Below are positions 6,189-7,729 of a stretch of DNA of 7,729 bases, one piece after another. The translations under genes were made by a program, and so were the position numbers. Origin of the DNA: Thermoanaerobaculia bacterium. Its GTDB lineage: Bacteria; Acidobacteriota; Thermoanaerobaculia; UBA5066. The first letter of the stretch is position 1, and each line of letters opens with the position of its first letter. Below the pieces are notes generated by a model. It did not search any database, was not told where the DNA came from, and saw only the letters and a program-made list of their open reading frames with translations. The stretch is from the NCBI GenBank assembly GCA_017999215.1, contig JAGOBQ010000190.1, positions 1-7,729 of the forward strand. The letters are read 5' to 3'.

Positions 6189-7264
6189 GCGACGCCGTCG
6201 TCCGCGTCCGCGACCTCGTCAAGACGTTCGAGGTGACGACGAAGGCCCCCGGGCTCGCGGGCGCGCTGAAGGGCCTCTTCCGCTCGGAGAAATCGACGCT
6301 CCGCGCCGTCGACCGCGTCTCCTTCGACCTCGTCCGGGGCGAGATGGTCGGCTACATCGGCCCGAACGGAGCCGGGAAGTCGACGACGATCAAGATGCTC
6401 ACCGGCATCCTGACGCCGACCTCCGGCGAGGTGAGCTGCCTCGGGTTCGTCCCGTGGCGCGACCGACGCGCCTACGCCCGGTCGATCGGCGTCGTCTTCG
6501 GTCAGCGCACCCAGCTCTGGTGGGACATCGCCGTCGTCGAGAGCTTCCAGCTCCTCCGCGAGATCTACGGCGTCTCCGCCGCCGACTACGAGCGGCGGAT
6601 GAAGGTCTTCGACGAGCTCCTCGAGATCGGCCGGCTGCTCTCCCAGCCCGTGCGCAAGCTCTCGCTCGGCGAGCGGATGCGCTGCGACCTCGCCGCCTCG
6701 CTCCTCCACGAGCCGCCGCTCCTCTTCCTCGACGAGCCGACGATCGGCCTCGATGTCGTCGCGAAGGCGAACGTCCGCGCGTTCCTCAAGGAGGCGAACC
6801 GCCGCCTCTCGACGACGGTGGTCCTCACGACGCACGACCTCGACGACATCGAGGAGCTCTGCGAGCGTGTCGTCCTCATCGACCACGGCCAGGTCCTCTG
6901 GGACGGGCCCCTCCGCGGGCTTCGCGACAGGCACCTCCCCGAGGCGCGCATCCGCTTCGACCTCCCCGGCCCTCCCGAGGGAGATCCGGCGGAGCTCGCC
7001 GTCGGGCCGTGGCGCGCCGCCCGCCTCTCGCCCGGCCGCTATCTCGTCGCCGTCGACAAGCGGGAGGCCTCGGCTCCCGACGTGATCCGCGAGATCGTCC
7101 GGAGCCTGCCCGTCGTCGACCTCGCCGTCAGCGAGCCCGACATCGAGGAGGTCGTCGCGCGCATCTACCGCGAGAACGCGGCGCTCCGGCGGCCCGACGC
7201 GCCGCCCGCCGCGGAAGGGGCCGCTCCGGGCCTCATCGCCCACCGCGGCGTCCGGCGGGGCTGA
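6185..7264 (+). CDS. ABC exporter ATP-binding protein (COG4586-type, ABC-2 system)
   Basis: This 359-residue nucleotide-binding subunit would power an inner-membrane ABC-2 exporter. The ATPase core is complete: Walker A GPNGAGKST at 59-67, Q-loop Gln107 in VVFGQRTQLWWD, signature LSLGE at 159-163, Walker B LLFLDE at 179-184, D-loop GLD at 188-190, and switch His217. The FGQRTQLWWD segment and the roughly 15-residue insert with KAPGLAGALKGLFR before the core are typical of the uncharacterised COG4586 ATPases, which pair with COG4587 and COG3694 permeases. A C-terminal extension of about 110 residues follows the core. The start is fixed by the 4-nt ATGA overlap with rsmI; no Shine-Dalgarno is seen, so coupling is likely. 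The permease gene begins 16 bp downstream. The substrate is unknown: members of this broad group are linked to drug or small-molecule efflux, but nothing here identifies the cargo. Confidence 0.92.
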   Translation: MSDAVVRVRDLVKTFEVTTKAPGLAGALKGLFRSEKSTLRAVDRVSFDLVRGEMVGYIGPNGAGKSTTIKMLTGILTPTSGEVSCLGFVPWRDRRAYARSIGVVFGQRTQLWWDIAVVESFQLLREIYGVSAADYERRMKVFDELLEIGRLLSQPVRKLSLGERMRCDLAASLLHEPPLLFLDEPTIGLDVVAKANVRAFLKEANRRLSTTVVLTTHDLDDIEELCERVVLIDHGQVLWDGPLRGLRDRHLPEARIRFDLPGPPEGDPAELAVGPWRAARLSPGRYLVAVDKREASAPDVIREIVRSLPVVDLAVSEPDIEEVVARIYRENAALRRPDAPPAAEGAAPGLIAHRGVRRG

Positions 7265-7280
7265 CGGTCTTCTCTCGCCG

Positions 7281-7729
7281 ATGCTCGCGACCGCCCTCGC
7301 CTCCGCGCGTCCTTACCTCGCCTTCGCGCGCACCTCGTTCCTGAACATCCTCGCGTATCGCGCGCGCTACTTCGTCGGCATCCTCACCTACTTCTTCAAC
7401 GCGACCGTCTGGTACTACATCTGGCGCGCCCTCTTCCACGAGAAGGGGGACGGCGCGACGCTCGGCGGCTTCACGTTCCCGCAGATGCTCACCTACGTCG
7501 CGACCGGGTGGGCCCTCCGGAGCTTCTACTTCAACGAGGTCGACCGCGACATCGCGAGCCAGGTCCGCGAGGGGCGTCTCGCCATGACGCTCATCAAGCC
7601 GGTGGACGTCCAGGCGATGACGCTCTCGCAGGCGCTCGGCGAGAGCGCCTTCCGGCTCGTCCTCTTCACCGTCCCGATCGGCCTCCTGCTCGTCCTCGTC
7701 TACCCCGTCCTCCCGCCCGCCTCGTCCGC
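7281..7729 (+). CDS. ABC-2 type transporter permease, 5' part (cut by window edge)
   Basis: The first 149 residues of the membrane subunit of the exporter begun by the preceding ATPase are visible. ATG at 7281 opens a frame with no stop to the window end. A short amphipathic start (LAYRARYFVG) leads into a hydrophobic segment at about 30-52, a second at about 66-84, and a third at about 123-145 (RLVLFTVPIGLLLVLVYPVL). Between the second and third lies NEVDRDIASQVREGRLAMTLIKPVDVQ, a cytoplasmic loop characteristic of COG4587-type ABC-2 permeases (ER/DRDI..G.L...L.KPV). Family members usually have six membrane segments and about 260 residues, so roughly 110 residues are missing. A second permease would be expected next. 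No Shine-Dalgarno is visible before the ATG, 16 bp after the ATPase stop. Confidence 0.85.
   Translation, partial: MLATALASARPYLAFARTSFLNILAYRARYFVGILTYFFNATVWYYIWRALFHEKGDGATLGGFTFPQMLTYVATGWALRSFYFNEVDRDIASQVREGRLAMTLIKPVDVQAMTLSQALGESAFRLVLFTVPIGLLLVLVYPVLPPASS

Noticed and set aside
5741..7243. 500-residue antisense open frame opposite the ABC ATPase and rsmI
   Set aside because: High GC and third-position bias leave long antisense frames open. It shows no domain, and the + strand genes are certain.

Overview
The window is a strongly GC-rich piece of bacterial chromosome. Coding is dense, codons nearly always end in G or C, and CTC and GTC are heavily preferred for Leu and Val. MurA, a Slt-type lytic transglycosylase with a signal peptide and a SurA-like periplasmic chaperone together point to a Gram-negative (diderm) bacterium. 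The prmC-murA order and the codon bias would suit Acidobacteriota or a delta-proteobacterial/myxobacterial relative. That placement is an inference and no phylogenetic marker settles it.

Left block, + strand (1-4449): the 3' end of prmC (release-factor methyltransferase), then murA (first committed step of peptidoglycan synthesis), then a large TPR-rich lytic transglycosylase whose GTG overlaps the murA stop. murA and the transglycosylase look translationally coupled and pair cell-wall synthesis with turnover. Facing them on the - strand (4401-5069) is a small exported SurA-like chaperone with no parvulin domain, whose 3' end overlaps the transglycosylase by 49 bp.

Centre (5070-5336): a divergent intergenic region between the chaperone gene (-) and rsmI (+). 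It holds three tandem units with an exact 46-bp period. Each unit is a 30-nt, nearly invariant, partly palindromic block followed by a 16-nt tail. After the array come a GC-rich inverted repeat and a candidate leaderless promoter for rsmI. This array is the most unusual structure in the window.

Right block, + strand (5337-7729): rsmI (16S rRNA C1402 2'-O-methyltransferase) with an Asp/Pro-rich tail made of degenerate 9-nt repeats, then an ABC exporter ATPase overlapping it by ATGA, then the start of its ABC-2 type permease, cut by the window edge. The ATPase and permease form one exporter. Its link to rsmI appears to be positional, probably shared transcription.

No rRNA, tRNA, transposase, CRISPR array or convincing rho-independent terminator was seen. 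The genes are ordinary housekeeping genes. The possible novelty lies in the repeat array, the reduced SurA, the RsmI tail and the mixed translation-initiation signals.
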